Source of the DNA: Accumulibacter sp.
GTDB taxonomy: Bacteria; Pseudomonadota; Gammaproteobacteria; Burkholderiales; Rhodocyclaceae
Length of the DNA stretch: 64,000 bases
Direction: 5' to 3'
Assembly (NCBI RefSeq): GCF_029255285.1
Contig: NZ_JAPUVI010000108.1
Span: forward strand, 1 to 64,000
This document shows, piece after piece, positions 9,162 to 17,806 of this stretch. Position numbers and translations under genes: made by a program. How positions within the stretch are numbered: position 1 is the first letter of the stretch; the number at the start of each line of letters is the position of its first letter. The notes beneath the pieces were generated by a model. The model was not told the origin of the DNA and did not search any database. It worked only from the letters and a program-made list of their open reading frames with translations.

Positions 9162-9875
9162 ATGACTACAGAATTGATGTTCCGTGACGACGCGTACCGG
9201 CGTACGGCCGACGGGCAAGTAGTCATGGTGTACCCGAACGCCATCGAGCTCGACCGCACGATTTTCTATCCGCTGGGCGGTGGGCAACTCGGTGACGTCG
9301 GCGTCCTGGTGCGCTCCAACGGCGAGCGCATTGCCATCGTTGACACCCGCAAGGATCTGGCTCGCGACGCGGTATTGCACTATACGGCTGACGGCGCCGC
9401 GCTACCCGAAGCCGGCGAGACCTTGACGCTGGAAATCGACTGGCCGCGCCGCTATCGTCTGATGCGTCTGCATACCGCGCTGCACGTCATGTCCTGCGTG
9501 GTGGCGGCACCGGTCACCGGTGGCCACATCGCTCCCGACAAGGCGCGTCTCGATTTCGACATCGACATGAGCCTGCTCGATGGTCAACGGATCGAGAGCG
9601 AGGTGAACGCCTTGATCAGCCGCCAGGTCGAAACGGAGACCGTGTGGATTACCGACGATGAACTGGATGCCAGGCCCGACCTGGTGAAGACCATGAGCGT
9701 GCAGCCGCCGCGCGGCTCCGGACGGGTACGCCTGTTGCGCATCGCCGGTATCGACCTGCAACCCTGCGGCGGTACTCACGTCGGGAACATCGGCGAAATC
9801 GGCGCCATCCGCGTGACTCGCATCCGCAACGAAGGCAGGCGCAACCGGCGTGTCGAAATTGCCCTCGCCGAGTGA
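9162..9875 (+). CDS. Alanyl-tRNA editing protein (AlaX-like)
   Basis: A 237-residue stand-alone homologue of the editing domain of alanyl-tRNA synthetase, which hydrolyses Ser or Gly mischarged onto tRNA-Ala. The zinc ligands of the editing site are visible: HTALH (His104 and His108) and CGGTH (Cys202 and His206). The start region has DRTIFYPLGGGQLGD, as in AlaX proteins. There is no synthetase catalytic core, so this is a trans-editing factor. The ATG at 9162 is preceded by AAGGAG with 6-nt spacing. It is followed on the same strand by the DUF4124 gene with a short gap. Confidence 0.9.
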   Translation: MTTELMFRDDAYRRTADGQVVMVYPNAIELDRTIFYPLGGGQLGDVGVLVRSNGERIAIVDTRKDLARDAVLHYTADGAALPEAGETLTLEIDWPRRYRLMRLHTALHVMSCVVAAPVTGGHIAPDKARLDFDIDMSLLDGQRIESEVNALISRQVETETVWITDDELDARPDLVKTMSVQPPRGSGRVRLLRIAGIDLQPCGGTHVGNIGEIGAIRVTRIRNEGRRNRRVEIALAE

Positions 9876-9944
9876 AGCGGACCACGCGGCGAAGCCGGCG
9901 AGTTGTTCCTTGCCAGGACAGCCGCGCTGTTCGATACTTTGCGC

Positions 9945-10739
9945 ATGAGCTGGCTGGACAACCGAAGCGCGCTGTGCCGCGACCATGGGCGGCGCTCCTC
10001 GCCGCCCGATCGGACGGCGGGAAACTGGCGCCCGCTGCTGGCGTCGGTGGCACTCGGAGCGCTGTCGCTGATGGCGTCGGCGGTTCTGGCGCAGGACGTG
10101 TTTGTCACCCGTGGGTCCGGCGGTAGTCCGGTGTACTCCGATCAGGCACCGCCGGGTGCCAAACCGATCAGCTTGCCGCCGCTCAATGTGATCGCCCCCA
10201 CACCGGTGGTCAAGGGCGCTCCGCCACACGGGCAGCCGTCAGGCGAAACGGCCGGACCGTTGCCCGCATCGCCTGCCTATCGAAGTTTCGCGATCGTCTT
10301 TCCGGAAGACGGTGGCAGCGTCGCCGCGAACAGTGCGATTTTCGAAGTGCGCGTCGCCGTCGAGCCGCCCCTCCAGTTGGGTGAGGGGCATGCGATCCTG
10401 GTCAGGGTCAACGGCCGGCCGGTCGGCGAGCGGTTCACGGCCAGCGAGTTCATGATTCCGCCCGAATTCTGGGGCGATACGCTGCCGTCCCCGAATCAGC
10501 GCTACCAGCTCGACGCGGCGGTCGTCGATCGTCAGGGAACGGTGCTCGCGCGCGCCGTCCCGGTGGTTTTCCAGTTGCGCTATGTCGGGCGCTTCCATCG
10601 CCCGCCGCACCAGCGGCCGATGCCCATTCCGGTGCCATTGCCGCCGCGCCCGGAAAGGGCGACACCACCACCCGTTCTCGAACTGGAGAAAACGTCTCCC
10701 GGCAAAGGGGCCGAGTCCTTGCGACTGCTCGATCGCTGA
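9945..10739 (+). CDS. DUF4124 domain protein
   Basis: An exported protein of 264 residues (ATG 9945) or 278 (TTG 9903). After a basic, fairly long N-terminus there is a hydrophobic segment ending SLMASAVLAQD, read as a signal peptide. Next comes a DUF4124 module (VYSDQAPPGAKPI), a small periplasmic domain common in Proteobacteria and sometimes linked to cell-wall binding. The rest resembles an immunoglobulin-like fold (AIVFPEDGGSVAANSAIFEVRV) and the C-terminal tail is rich in Pro and basic residues. No enzymatic motif is seen. The start is uncertain because neither candidate has a strong ribosome-binding site. Confidence 0.75.
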   Translation: MSWLDNRSALCRDHGRRSSPPDRTAGNWRPLLASVALGALSLMASAVLAQDVFVTRGSGGSPVYSDQAPPGAKPISLPPLNVIAPTPVVKGAPPHGQPSGETAGPLPASPAYRSFAIVFPEDGGSVAANSAIFEVRVAVEPPLQLGEGHAILVRVNGRPVGERFTASEFMIPPEFWGDTLPSPNQRYQLDAAVVDRQGTVLARAVPVVFQLRYVGRFHRPPHQRPMPIPVPLPPRPERATPPPVLELEKTSPGKGAESLRLLDR

Positions 10740-10783
10740 GCGGTGCTTCGTCGTTCGCCGCCAATGGCCATAGAAAGCTTCGA

Positions 10784-10812
10784 TTGACTGCTTCGCCGGC
10801 ACTGTGGATACT
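10784..10812 (+). promoter_or_regulatory. Sigma-70 type promoter for the ParB-like gene
   Basis: TTGACT (10784-10789) and GATACT (10807-10812) are separated by exactly 17 bp. The ATG of the next gene lies 85 bp downstream. This is one of the best promoter matches in the window. Confidence 0.65.
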
Positions 10813-10896
10813 CCGGCCGGGATACGGTGGAACGACCGACTCGCCGTCTGTCGTTTTCTCTCGTGTTTTCTATCTTGGTAAGCAAGGAGGAGAGGC

Positions 10897-11895
10897 ATGC
10901 GAACGATCACCATAATGCTTTCGGGGCTGCTGATGAGCGGCCTGGCGATAACCGCGACCGCTGGCGGTGGCAAGGGCGACTGGGAGACGCGGATTCCCGA
11001 GTGCGGCAAGAACACCAAGGTCGTCAAGCTGGTCGACTACGACGAAGAAAGCGGCGCCTCGGATGGCGCGCCGGCCAAGATCGTCACTTTCAAGGAGAAG
11101 AAGAAGAAAGGCTGCTGGATCGACATCAAGGATCTCCATCCGACACAATCCGCTGTCGGCATGGGTGCGGCGGCGTGCAAGTCGGGCAAGATTACCGCCA
11201 AGGCCAAGGCCGGCAAGTTGGAGGACTATCTGCTCGAAGACAATCGCTGGGTGCCGCTGGTGCGCGGTCCGGGTGGCAAGTTCTATCTGACCGACCATCA
11301 CCATCTGTCGACTGCGGTTCTCAATGCCGACATCGCCGACAAACAGAAGAAACTCTACGCCTACCTGCTCAAGGACTGGTCCAACATGAAGGAGGACGAG
11401 TTCTGGAAGAACATGGAAAAGGACAACCTGACCTGGTTGAAGAATCCGCAAGGACAGCAGATTTCGCCGAAGGATTTGCCGCCCAAGATCAGCAAATTGC
11501 AGGACGATCCGTTGCGAACGCTTTCCGCTTGGATAAGGGGTAGCTGCGGCTACGTCAAGTGCAATCCGCCCGGGGTGACCGATGAGGATGCCGAAGGGAC
11601 TTGCTCCGCGCGCTTGTCGGATGTCGAGTGTGCGAACGCCTACTTCGTGGAGTTCAAGTGGGCCGCCTACGAGGCCACGGTACCGGAAGTGCAGGCAGTC
11701 GTCGCGGCTGGTGCCTCCTGTCCACAACAGATGCCGCTGAATCAGGAGTGCCTCGACGCCCAGCGCGAAAAGCTGGCCAACGTGCTGCCTGCGGCGATGA
11801 AGGCGGCGGCGGAACCGGAAGCGAAGGCCTTCGTCGGTCGGGGGGCGGGATACAATCCTAAGCCTCAATCTGGCGTGGTGCCCCCCTGTGATTAG
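10897..11895 (+). CDS. Exported ParB-like nuclease-domain protein
   Basis: A 332-residue protein with an N-terminal signal peptide (IMLSGLLMSGLAITATAGG) and a ParB-like (ParBc_2/ParB-Srx N-terminal type) core. The diagnostic block is GPGGKFYLTDHHHLSTAV around residues 125-142, a His-rich nucleotide-binding/active-site loop. Before it is a Lys-rich stretch (KIVTFKEKKKKG). Several cysteines occur in the last third (CGYVKC, CSARLSDVEC, CPQQ, CLD, the final CD) and could form disulfides in the periplasm. AGGAGG precedes the ATG at good spacing and a promoter lies upstream. Function is unknown; the domain family includes nucleases and ATP- or CTP-binding proteins, but export makes a DNA-segregation role unlikely. 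Confidence 0.8.
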   Translation: MRTITIMLSGLLMSGLAITATAGGGKGDWETRIPECGKNTKVVKLVDYDEESGASDGAPAKIVTFKEKKKKGCWIDIKDLHPTQSAVGMGAAACKSGKITAKAKAGKLEDYLLEDNRWVPLVRGPGGKFYLTDHHHLSTAVLNADIADKQKKLYAYLLKDWSNMKEDEFWKNMEKDNLTWLKNPQGQQISPKDLPPKISKLQDDPLRTLSAWIRGSCGYVKCNPPGVTDEDAEGTCSARLSDVECANAYFVEFKWAAYEATVPEVQAVVAAGASCPQQMPLNQECLDAQREKLANVLPAAMKAAAEPEAKAFVGRGAGYNPKPQSGVVPPCD

Positions 11896-11935
11896 TCGGC
11901 AGGCGCGCTTGACGCCACCGTGCTTTGCGCCTAGA

Positions 11936-11970
11936 TTCCCTGGTCTGTTGCCTACGTTCGGGCCAGGGAA
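11936..11970 (+). promoter_or_regulatory. Hairpin covering the purT ribosome-binding site
   Basis: TTCCCTGG (11936-11943) pairs perfectly with CCAGGGAA (11963-11970) around a 19-nt loop. The 3' arm contains AGGGA, the Shine-Dalgarno of purT, 7 nt from its ATG at 11977. If it folds in the mRNA it would hide the site. It could also be a terminator-like stem after the preceding gene. Confidence 0.45.
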
Positions 11971-11976
11971 ACCATC

Positions 11977-13209
11977 ATGAGAATCGGTACGCCGCTGTCT
12001 CTAGGTGCGCTGCGCGTCATGCTCCTCGGTGCCGGTGAGCTCGGCAAGGAAGTAATCATTGCGCTGCAGCGCCTGGGCGTCGAGGTGATCGCCGTCGATC
12101 GCTACGCCAACGCCCCGGGCCATCAGGTGGCGCATCGTGGCCATGTGATCGACATGACCGACGGTGTGGCGCTGCGCGCGCTGATCGAAAAGGTACGGCC
12201 GCAGCTCATCGTGCCGGAAATCGAGGCCATCGCCACCGATACCCTGGTCGATATCCAAGCCGAAGGACTCGCCGAGGTCATCCCGACAGCCCGCGCGGCG
12301 CAACTCACGATGAACCGTGAAGGCATCCGCCGCTTGGCGGCCGAGCAACTCGGTCTGCCCACCTCGCCCTACCGTTTTGCCGATTCCCTGTGCGAACTGC
12401 AGGCGGCGATCGACGATGGCATCGGTTACCCGTGTATCGTCAAACCGGTGATGTCGTCTTCCGGCAAAGGGCAGTCGGTGCTGCGTGGCGCGCTCGATCT
12501 GCCAGCGGCTTGGCAGCACGCGGTCAGCGGGGGGCGCGTCAGGCAGGGCCACGTCATCGTCGAAGGAATGATCGACTTCGACTACGAAATCACTCTGCTC
12601 ACCGTACGTGCGCGCGATGAAAGCGGCGCTGTGCGGACCTTGTTCTGCGAACCCATCGGTCACCGCCAGGTCGACGGCGACTACGTCGAATCCTGGCAGC
12701 CGCAGTCGATGGCGTCGTTGGCGCTCGAGAAGGCGCGTCGTATCGCGGCCGCCGTGACCGACCAACTCGGTGGACGGGGTATCTTCGGTGTCGAGCTGTT
12801 CGTCAAGGGCGAGCAGGTCTGGTTTTCCGAAGTCAGCCCGCGACCGCACGATACCGGGCTCGTCACTCTGTGCTCGCAGCGCAGCTCCGAGTTCGAACTG
12901 CACGCTCGTGCCATCCTCGGCCTGCCGTGTGACACCAGCCTGCGTGAGCCGGGGGCTTCGGCCGTGATCTACGGCGAACTGGAGGAAAGCGGTATTGCCT
13001 TTACTGGCATTGCGGAAGCTCTCGCCGTTCCGCGAAGCGACCTGCGTCTGTTCGGCAAGCCCGAGTCGTTCCGAAAGCGTCGCATGGGCGTTGCCGTGGC
13101 CAATGGCGACGATGTGTCGCAAGCGTTGCAGCGGGCCCGGCGGGCGGCGAGTCTGGTCAGACCGATGTCCACGCGCGTTGATGTGTCGTGTGGCTCGGGT
13201 TGCGGATAG
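11977..13209 (+). CDS. purT: Formate-dependent phosphoribosylglycinamide formyltransferase PurT
   Basis: PurT is an ATP-grasp enzyme that makes formyl-GAR from GAR, formate and ATP in step three of purine synthesis, a folate-independent alternative to PurN. The 410-residue protein starts with the Rossmann-like [13 protein letters not shown], then [32 protein letters not shown], the ATP-grasp loop [11 protein letters not shown] and the metal-binding [24 protein letters not shown]. All are canonical. The protein ends with Cys-Gly-Ser-Gly-Cys-Gly, slightly longer than usual. The start ATG has AGGGA at 7 nt, which falls within a possible hairpin. Confidence 0.96.
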   Translation: MRIGTPLSLGALRVMLLGAGELGKEVIIALQRLGVEVIAVDRYANAPGHQVAHRGHVIDMTDGVALRALIEKVRPQLIVPEIEAIATDTLVDIQAEGLAEVIPTARAAQLTMNREGIRRLAAEQLGLPTSPYRFADSLCELQAAIDDGIGYPCIVKPVMSSSGKGQSVLRGALDLPAAWQHAVSGGRVRQGHVIVEGMIDFDYEITLLTVRARDESGAVRTLFCEPIGHRQVDGDYVESWQPQSMASLALEKARRIAAAVTDQLGGRGIFGVELFVKGEQVWFSEVSPRPHDTGLVTLCSQRSSEFELHARAILGLPCDTSLREPGASAVIYGELEESGIAFTGIAEALAVPRSDLRLFGKPESFRKRRMGVAVANGDDVSQALQRARRAASLVRPMSTRVDVSCGSGCG

Positions 13210-13402
13210 AAAACCTTGGCATGGCTTTCCGTGCCTCGCTTACCTGGTACGTGCTCACGTGCCAGCCATATTATCCTTCAGTACCACCCTCGCAACTGGC
13301 AGGCAGCAGGCTCATTGTCAGCGTGATGCCGGCCAACGTGGGCGCTCCCGGAAAACCCTTGCCGAATACCCGGCTGGACGGGAGCCCAGCTTCCTATCGC
13401 CA

Positions 13403-14113
13403 ATGGAAATCACCACTGATCCGCCATCTCTTTCGCTGATCGTCCCGGTACTCAACGAAGCCTCGACAGTCGTCGCCCAGTTGCAGGCCGTGCAAGCTTT
13501 CAGGGTGCGTGGAGCGGAAGTGGTGTTGGTCGACGGCGGGAGCTGCGACGCTACGGCAGAGCTCGCGCGGCCTGCCGTTGACCAACTGATCGAGTCGGCG
13601 CGTGGCCGAGCGACGCAGATGAACGCTGGTGCGCGTGCTAGCCGGGGACGGATCCTGCTCTTCTTGCATGCGGATACGACCTTGCCACCGGAAGCCGACA
13701 ATCTGATCCAGCAGGCGGTTGATAATGGTGTGTCCTGGGGGCGCTTCGATGTTCGTATCGACGCGCCTCATCCGCTGCTCCGGGTTGTTGAAAGGATGAT
13801 GAACTGGCGCTCGCGCTTGACCGGGATCGCCACGGGCGACCAGGCGATTTTCGTTTGCCGCGATGTCTTCGAGAGCGTCGGCGGCTATCCGGAGCTTCCC
13901 TTGATGGAGGACATCGCCTTGTCGAGCCGGCTCAAGCGTATCGCCCGGCCGGCCTGCCTGCGCGAACGTGTCGTTACTTCGGGGCGACGTTGGCAGACGC
14001 ACGGCGTATGGCGCACCGTCTTTCTGATGTGGCGGTTGCGGGCGAGCTATTACTGTGGAGTCGACCCGCGGCAACTGGCGATACGCTATGGCTACGTTCC
14101 CGGCCGGCGCTGA
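13403..14113 (+). CDS. Family 2 glycosyltransferase, rSAM/selenodomain-associated transferase 2 type
   Basis: A 236-residue GT-A fold transferase (TIGR04283 type). It has SLIVPVLNEASTV at the N-terminus, VVLVDGGSCDAT, LLFLHADTTLP with the metal-binding Asp, and the conserved ATGDQAIFV and LPLMEDIALS blocks. The family name reflects frequent neighbours (a radical SAM protein and a selenodomain protein); neither is seen here. Substrates are not established. The ATG at 13403 gives a normal N-terminus. It overlaps the next gene by 26 bp, a typical arrangement for the transferase 1/2 pair. Confidence 0.82.
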   Translation: MEITTDPPSLSLIVPVLNEASTVVAQLQAVQAFRVRGAEVVLVDGGSCDATAELARPAVDQLIESARGRATQMNAGARASRGRILLFLHADTTLPPEADNLIQQAVDNGVSWGRFDVRIDAPHPLLRVVERMMNWRSRLTGIATGDQAIFVCRDVFESVGGYPELPLMEDIALSSRLKRIARPACLRERVVTSGRRWQTHGVWRTVFLMWRLRASYYCGVDPRQLAIRYGYVPGRR

Positions 14114-14747
14114 GAAAGCCGTTGGCGTTGCCGTTTTTGCCCGGGCTCCAGCGGTAGGCGCTGTCAAGACGCGCCTCATCCCGCGGCTGGGCGCCGTGCG
14201 GGCGGCGCGTCTGCAACGCCTGTTGACGCGCCATGCGCTGGCTACCGCCTGTACGGCGGACATCGGCGGCGTGGCTCTGTGGGGCGCACCGGATGGCAGT
14301 CATCGCTTCTTTCGCGCGCTGCAGCGCCGCGTCGGCGTCGCGCTGCACAGCCAGTCGGGAGATGATCTCGGTGCGCGCATGGCGGCTGCCTTTGCGACGT
14401 CGGCCGGACCGTTGCTGTTGATCGGTGCCGATTGTCCGGCGCTACAGGCGACGCATCTGGTCGCCGCCGCCGGCGCCTTGCTCGGCGAGCGGGGAGGTGG
14501 AAAGCACGATGCGGTGTTGATTCCCGCCGAGGATGGCGGCTATGTCCTCGTCGGGCTGAATCTTCCGCAGCCCAGGCTGTTCGAGAACATCGACTGGGGT
14601 AGCGACCGAGTCATGGTGCAGACGCGGCAACGCCTCGTAGAATCGGGCTTGAGCTGGGTCGAGTTACCGGTCCTTTGGGACGTCGACCGGCCGGTCGATC
14701 TGGAACGATTGGCCACGCTGGAGGGTTTCGACGCGTGGCAGAGTTGA
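14088..14747 (+). CDS. DUF2064 protein, rSAM/selenodomain-associated transferase 1 type
   Basis: A 219-residue nucleotidyltransferase-like protein (TIGR04282/DUF2064). The opening VAVFARAPAVGAVKTRLIP resembles the NTP-binding loop of sugar-nucleotide transferases; LLIGADCPAL supplies the metal-binding Asp and IPAEDGGYVLVGL is a family hallmark, as is the late WDVDRPVDLERL. The family is thought to act on sugar or lipid nucleotides, but the reaction is not known. The ATG at 14088 overlaps the previous gene and the following GTG overlaps its own end, so all three are probably translated together. Confidence 0.85.
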   Translation: MATFPAGAEKAVGVAVFARAPAVGAVKTRLIPRLGAVRAARLQRLLTRHALATACTADIGGVALWGAPDGSHRFFRALQRRVGVALHSQSGDDLGARMAAAFATSAGPLLLIGADCPALQATHLVAAAGALLGERGGGKHDAVLIPAEDGGYVLVGLNLPQPRLFENIDWGSDRVMVQTRQRLVESGLSWVELPVLWDVDRPVDLERLATLEGFDAWQS

Positions 14748-15514
14748 ATGCAGGGCGCCGACGACTGTCGCTGGCGCTGGCGACTGTACCGCTCCTTGGC
14801 TTGGCAAGCCCACGGCCGGCTTATGGAACCGTCGAGGGCGCAGGCCTACAGCGCCTTGACCTGCCGCGTTTCTCGGCCGTCCCGCCGGGAAAGCGTTGGC
14901 CGGCGGGCTGGGTGCATCAGACCTTGCCCGCGGTCGAGCGGGCGAACAGCTTCGATCTGGTGGCTGACGAAGGCGTGACGGTGCTGCGCGTCACATCCGA
15001 CCGTTCGGCGTCCAGTCTGGCTCTTCCGGTACGAGTCGAAGTAACGGCGTTGCCCTTGCTCAGATGGCGTTGGCGGGTTTCGCAAGCCGTCGCCGGTTCC
15101 GATCTGCGGCGCAAAGACGGTGACGATTACGCCGCCCGTGTCTATGTACTCTTTGATCTGCCAGCCGAGCGGCTGAGTCTCGGCGACCGGCTGAGGATTT
15201 CTGCTGCCCGGCTTGTGCACGGCGCGGACTTGCCCGCTGCGGCGCTGTGTTACGTCTGGGGAACGACGCAGGCGGCCGGCGAGAGCGGCTGGAATTCCTA
15301 TACCGATCGCTTGCGGATGGTCGTCGTCGAGTCGGGAAACACACGCGCCGGGCAATGGCGGGAAGTCGTTCGTGACCTTGCCGCCGATTTCCGGGCCGCA
15401 TTCGGCGAGCCGGTGCCACCGGTCTCGGGTGTGGCGCTTGCCGCCGATACTGACAATACGGGCGGCAAGGTCGAAGCCCGCTTTGGTGATCTGTCTTTCG
15501 AGGCGCGTCGCTAG
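14735..15514 (+). CDS. DUF3047 family exported protein
   Basis: A 259-residue protein if started at the GTG at 14735, which overlaps the preceding gene by 13 bp. The N-terminus is a signal peptide (LSLALATVPLLGLASPRPAYG). The DUF3047 core contains LLRWRWRVSQ, DDYAARVYVLFD, ALCYVWGTTQAAG and the C-terminal GVALAADTDNTGGKVEARFGDLSF, all typical of the family. Its beta-sandwich style resembles carbohydrate-binding or lectin-like folds, but no function is established. It is the last gene of the operon; a strong hairpin follows the stop. Confidence 0.82.
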   Translation: MAELNAGRRRLSLALATVPLLGLASPRPAYGTVEGAGLQRLDLPRFSAVPPGKRWPAGWVHQTLPAVERANSFDLVADEGVTVLRVTSDRSASSLALPVRVEVTALPLLRWRWRVSQAVAGSDLRRKDGDDYAARVYVLFDLPAERLSLGDRLRISAARLVHGADLPAAALCYVWGTTQAAGESGWNSYTDRLRMVVVESGNTRAGQWREVVRDLAADFRAAFGEPVPPVSGVALAADTDNTGGKVEARFGDLSFEARR

Positions 15515-15530
15515 TCTCGGAGCAGATTCC

Positions 15531-15558
15531 GTTGCTGGCGCCGGTCCGCGCCAGCAAC
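15531..15558. terminator. Bidirectional hairpin terminator without T-tract
   Basis: GTTGCTGGCG (15531-15540) and CGCCAGCAAC (15549-15558) form a perfect 10-bp stem with an 8-nt loop. It sits between the convergent DUF3047 and Tim44-like genes and could serve both. No T-run follows on either strand. Confidence 0.6.
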
Positions 15559-15564
15559 GGGCTA

Positions 15565-16455
15565 TCACGCGTTCTGCTGAATGCCGGCGAGAACCCAGCC
15601 GCCCGTTCCGCTGCGCGGTTTGACGAGGTGCCAGATCTCGTCGACCGGCTCCGCGGGCGCGGTCTTGTCCTCGCGTATCAGGCCGCTGAAGCGCACGCTG
15701 ACGATGTAACGGTCTCCCTCTTCGGCGACATCGAGGACTTCGGCGTCGATGCTGACGACATCGGTTTCCTGCGTTGCGTCGCCGCGTTCGGCAATCGTCA
15801 TTCTGATCTCGGCGAACATCTCGGGCGTCGTGAATTCGCGGATGTCGTCGAGGTTGCCGGCGTCGTTGGCCGCTTGCAGCCGGATGAAACTGACTTTGGC
15901 GTTGCGCACGAAGCCGGCGACATCGAAGTCGGCCGGAATGTGGCGCGGGGCGCCGGCCGGCTCACTGGCGCCGGTCGCGGCAGGCACCGACAGTTCGGTC
16001 GCGTTGCGTGGCAAACCCGTCGCTCCGGCGTCGAGAGGCGCATATTGCAAGCCGTTGGCGCCGGCGAGGGCCGGTTGTCGAGCGGCCGCACGCCGGCGCA
16101 TGATGAGGCCGATGACGACCATTGCGACCATTATCAAGAGGCCGATCATCAGCATCGATGCGAGTTCCTCACCGAATCCCAGGTACGACGCCAGCGCGGC
16201 CAGCCCGAGGCCAGCGGCGAGTCCGGCCAGCGGACCCATCCAAGAACGCTGGGGTTGCGCTGCCGCGGCGGAAGGCGCTTTGGCGGCGCTTGGCGCCATG
16301 CTTGTCGCCGCCGGAGTCTTGTCCGCGCTGACCGCTTCGCGCTGCATTCCCGAGGACTTGCCTGCGCCTAAGCGCTTGCTGGCGGCCTCCGCGTCGCCGA
16401 TCGTCATTGTCAGGCCGAAAGCCAGGACGGCTACCAGCCACGATAAGGTTTTCAT
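15565..16455 (-). CDS. Tim44-like domain membrane protein
   Basis: A 296-residue protein with a signal peptide (LVAVLAFGLTMTIGDAEA), an Ala/Ser/Lys-rich linker, one or two membrane segments around 75-118 (LAGLAAGLGLAALASYLG and MLMIGLLIMVAMVVIGL, then RRRAAAR), and a C-terminal Tim44-like domain from about 165 (DVAGFVRNAKVSFIRLQAANDAGNLDDIREF, with DEIWHLVKP and GGWVLAGIQQ at the end). Bacterial Tim44-like proteins are thought to bind membranes or transport complexes; no specific role is proven. AAGGAGACAGGC precedes the ATG. Gene is complete and probably monocistronic. Confidence 0.85.
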   Translation of the reverse strand: MKTLSWLVAVLAFGLTMTIGDAEAASKRLGAGKSSGMQREAVSADKTPAATSMAPSAAKAPSAAAAQPQRSWMGPLAGLAAGLGLAALASYLGFGEELASMLMIGLLIMVAMVVIGLIMRRRAAARQPALAGANGLQYAPLDAGATGLPRNATELSVPAATGASEPAGAPRHIPADFDVAGFVRNAKVSFIRLQAANDAGNLDDIREFTTPEMFAEIRMTIAERGDATQETDVVSIDAEVLDVAEEGDRYIVSVRFSGLIREDKTAPAEPVDEIWHLVKPRSGTGGWVLAGIQQNA

Positions 16456-16682
16456 GCCTGTCTCCTTTGAGTGAAAGAATTGAGGGGCAGAGCATAGACT
16501 CCTCGATTGCTATAAGAAAGCAGAATAATTTTAAGCTACACTTCCAGAAAAACGAACAGTTTGGCGGCTCGTTGGCGGGCGTGCGCTGTTTGCCGTTTGC
16601 TTCGAGCAGGCGGCGAAGAAGTCGGTGGTCTGCGCGAAGCGCTTGGCGAGTCCGCCGTCGTACGCTGCCGAAGTCGTCCGCT

Positions 16683-17687
16683 TCAGGTCGTCCCGGCGGC
16701 TGACCGGGATGCTGCGCGCGAGCGCGACGCGCGGGAGGAGGGCGACGCCGGTCCGTTGTCGCCGGCACCGCTTGTGGCGCGTGTCGCGTCCGCGAAGACT
16801 TCCTTGCGTGCCACCTGGATGATGGCCACGATGGCCGGGTGACTCAGGCGACGCTCGGTGGTGATCGCAAAGATCTGCTCGCTGAGTGAATCGATGCGGC
16901 CGACGGCGCGCACGCGGTACTGATCGATGACGTGTGCGGCGATCGCCGTCGGCGCAACGAACAGCCCGGCGCCAGCCTGCCCGAAGGATTTAAGCAAGGC
17001 GCTGTCATCGAATTCGCCGACAATGCGGGGGTGCACGCGTCGAGCCTCGAAATAATGTTCGAGTCGCGAGCGGATTGCCACATCGTCTCCGGGCAACAGG
17101 AAGGGGGCGCCCTGGAGCAGTGCCGGGAAGCCGCCGCTCAGCGTCGCTGCCAGCGCCGGTGCGCCGAATACCGTCAGATCGCTTTCGCCGAGCAGATGGC
17201 TGTAACCGCGTACGTTCAGGTTAGGGGGCATCGGCCGGTCGGCGATCACCATGTCAAGGCGATGCACAGCCAGGTCGCCGAGCAGGCCCGTGAGGCGGCC
17301 CTCGCGGCAGATCAGGCGGACCGCTTCGGGCAGGTACAGTGCCGGTTCGACCAGGCGATGAGCGACCGATTTGGGAACCGAATCGGCAATGCCGACGGTG
17401 AACGGAAGACTCTTCCTGGTCGTCTGGTCGCGCGCGACTTCGAGCAGTTCGTCACCGAGCGAGAATATTTCTTCAGCGTAACTGAGGATACGCCGGCCGG
17501 CATCGGTGAGTTCCAAGCCGCGGCCCACACGGCGGAACAACTCGACGCCGAGCGTGTCTTCGAGTTCACGCAACTGGCCGCTGATGGCTTGTGGGGTGAG
17601 GTGAAGCTGGTCGCAGGCGCGGGCGATCGAGCCGGACTTGGCGACCATCCAGAAGTAGCGCAGATGCTTGTAGTTGAGGGCTGCCAT
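16683..17687 (-). CDS. nhaR: LysR-family transcriptional regulator NhaR
   Basis: A 334-residue LysR-type regulator. The N-terminal winged HTH (HLRYFWMVAKSGSIARA to ELFRRVGRGLELTDAGR) is the form typical of NhaR, which responds to sodium and controls nhaA and stress genes in enterobacteria. The effector domain covers about 90-295. The tail after residue 300 is an Arg/Ser/Ala-rich extension of about 30 residues that looks disordered. No nhaA antiporter gene is next to it, so the regulon here is unknown. It is divergent from hpf, across a 119-bp spacer. Confidence 0.85.
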   Translation of the reverse strand: MAALNYKHLRYFWMVAKSGSIARACDQLHLTPQAISGQLRELEDTLGVELFRRVGRGLELTDAGRRILSYAEEIFSLGDELLEVARDQTTRKSLPFTVGIADSVPKSVAHRLVEPALYLPEAVRLICREGRLTGLLGDLAVHRLDMVIADRPMPPNLNVRGYSHLLGESDLTVFGAPALAATLSGGFPALLQGAPFLLPGDDVAIRSRLEHYFEARRVHPRIVGEFDDSALLKSFGQAGAGLFVAPTAIAAHVIDQYRVRAVGRIDSLSEQIFAITTERRLSHPAIVAIIQVARKEVFADATRATSGAGDNGPASPSSRASRSRAASRSAAGTT

Positions 17688-17738
17688 GAACTGGGAGCAT
17701 ATTCGAGAAATTGGAACTGTACAGGTATTTTATTCGAT

Positions 17739-17767
17739 TTGTCGGATGTTTTTTCGTGTCCTAGACT
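17739..17767 (+). promoter_or_regulatory. Possible promoter for the hibernation factor gene
   Basis: TTGTCG (17739-17744) and TAGACT (17762-17767) with 17-bp spacing, 39 bp before the ATG at 17807. The match is fair. A T-rich run lies in the spacer. Confidence 0.45.
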
Positions 17768-17806
17768 GCGTCTTCCATCAAACTCAGACTCGCGAGGAGA
17801 ACCAGT

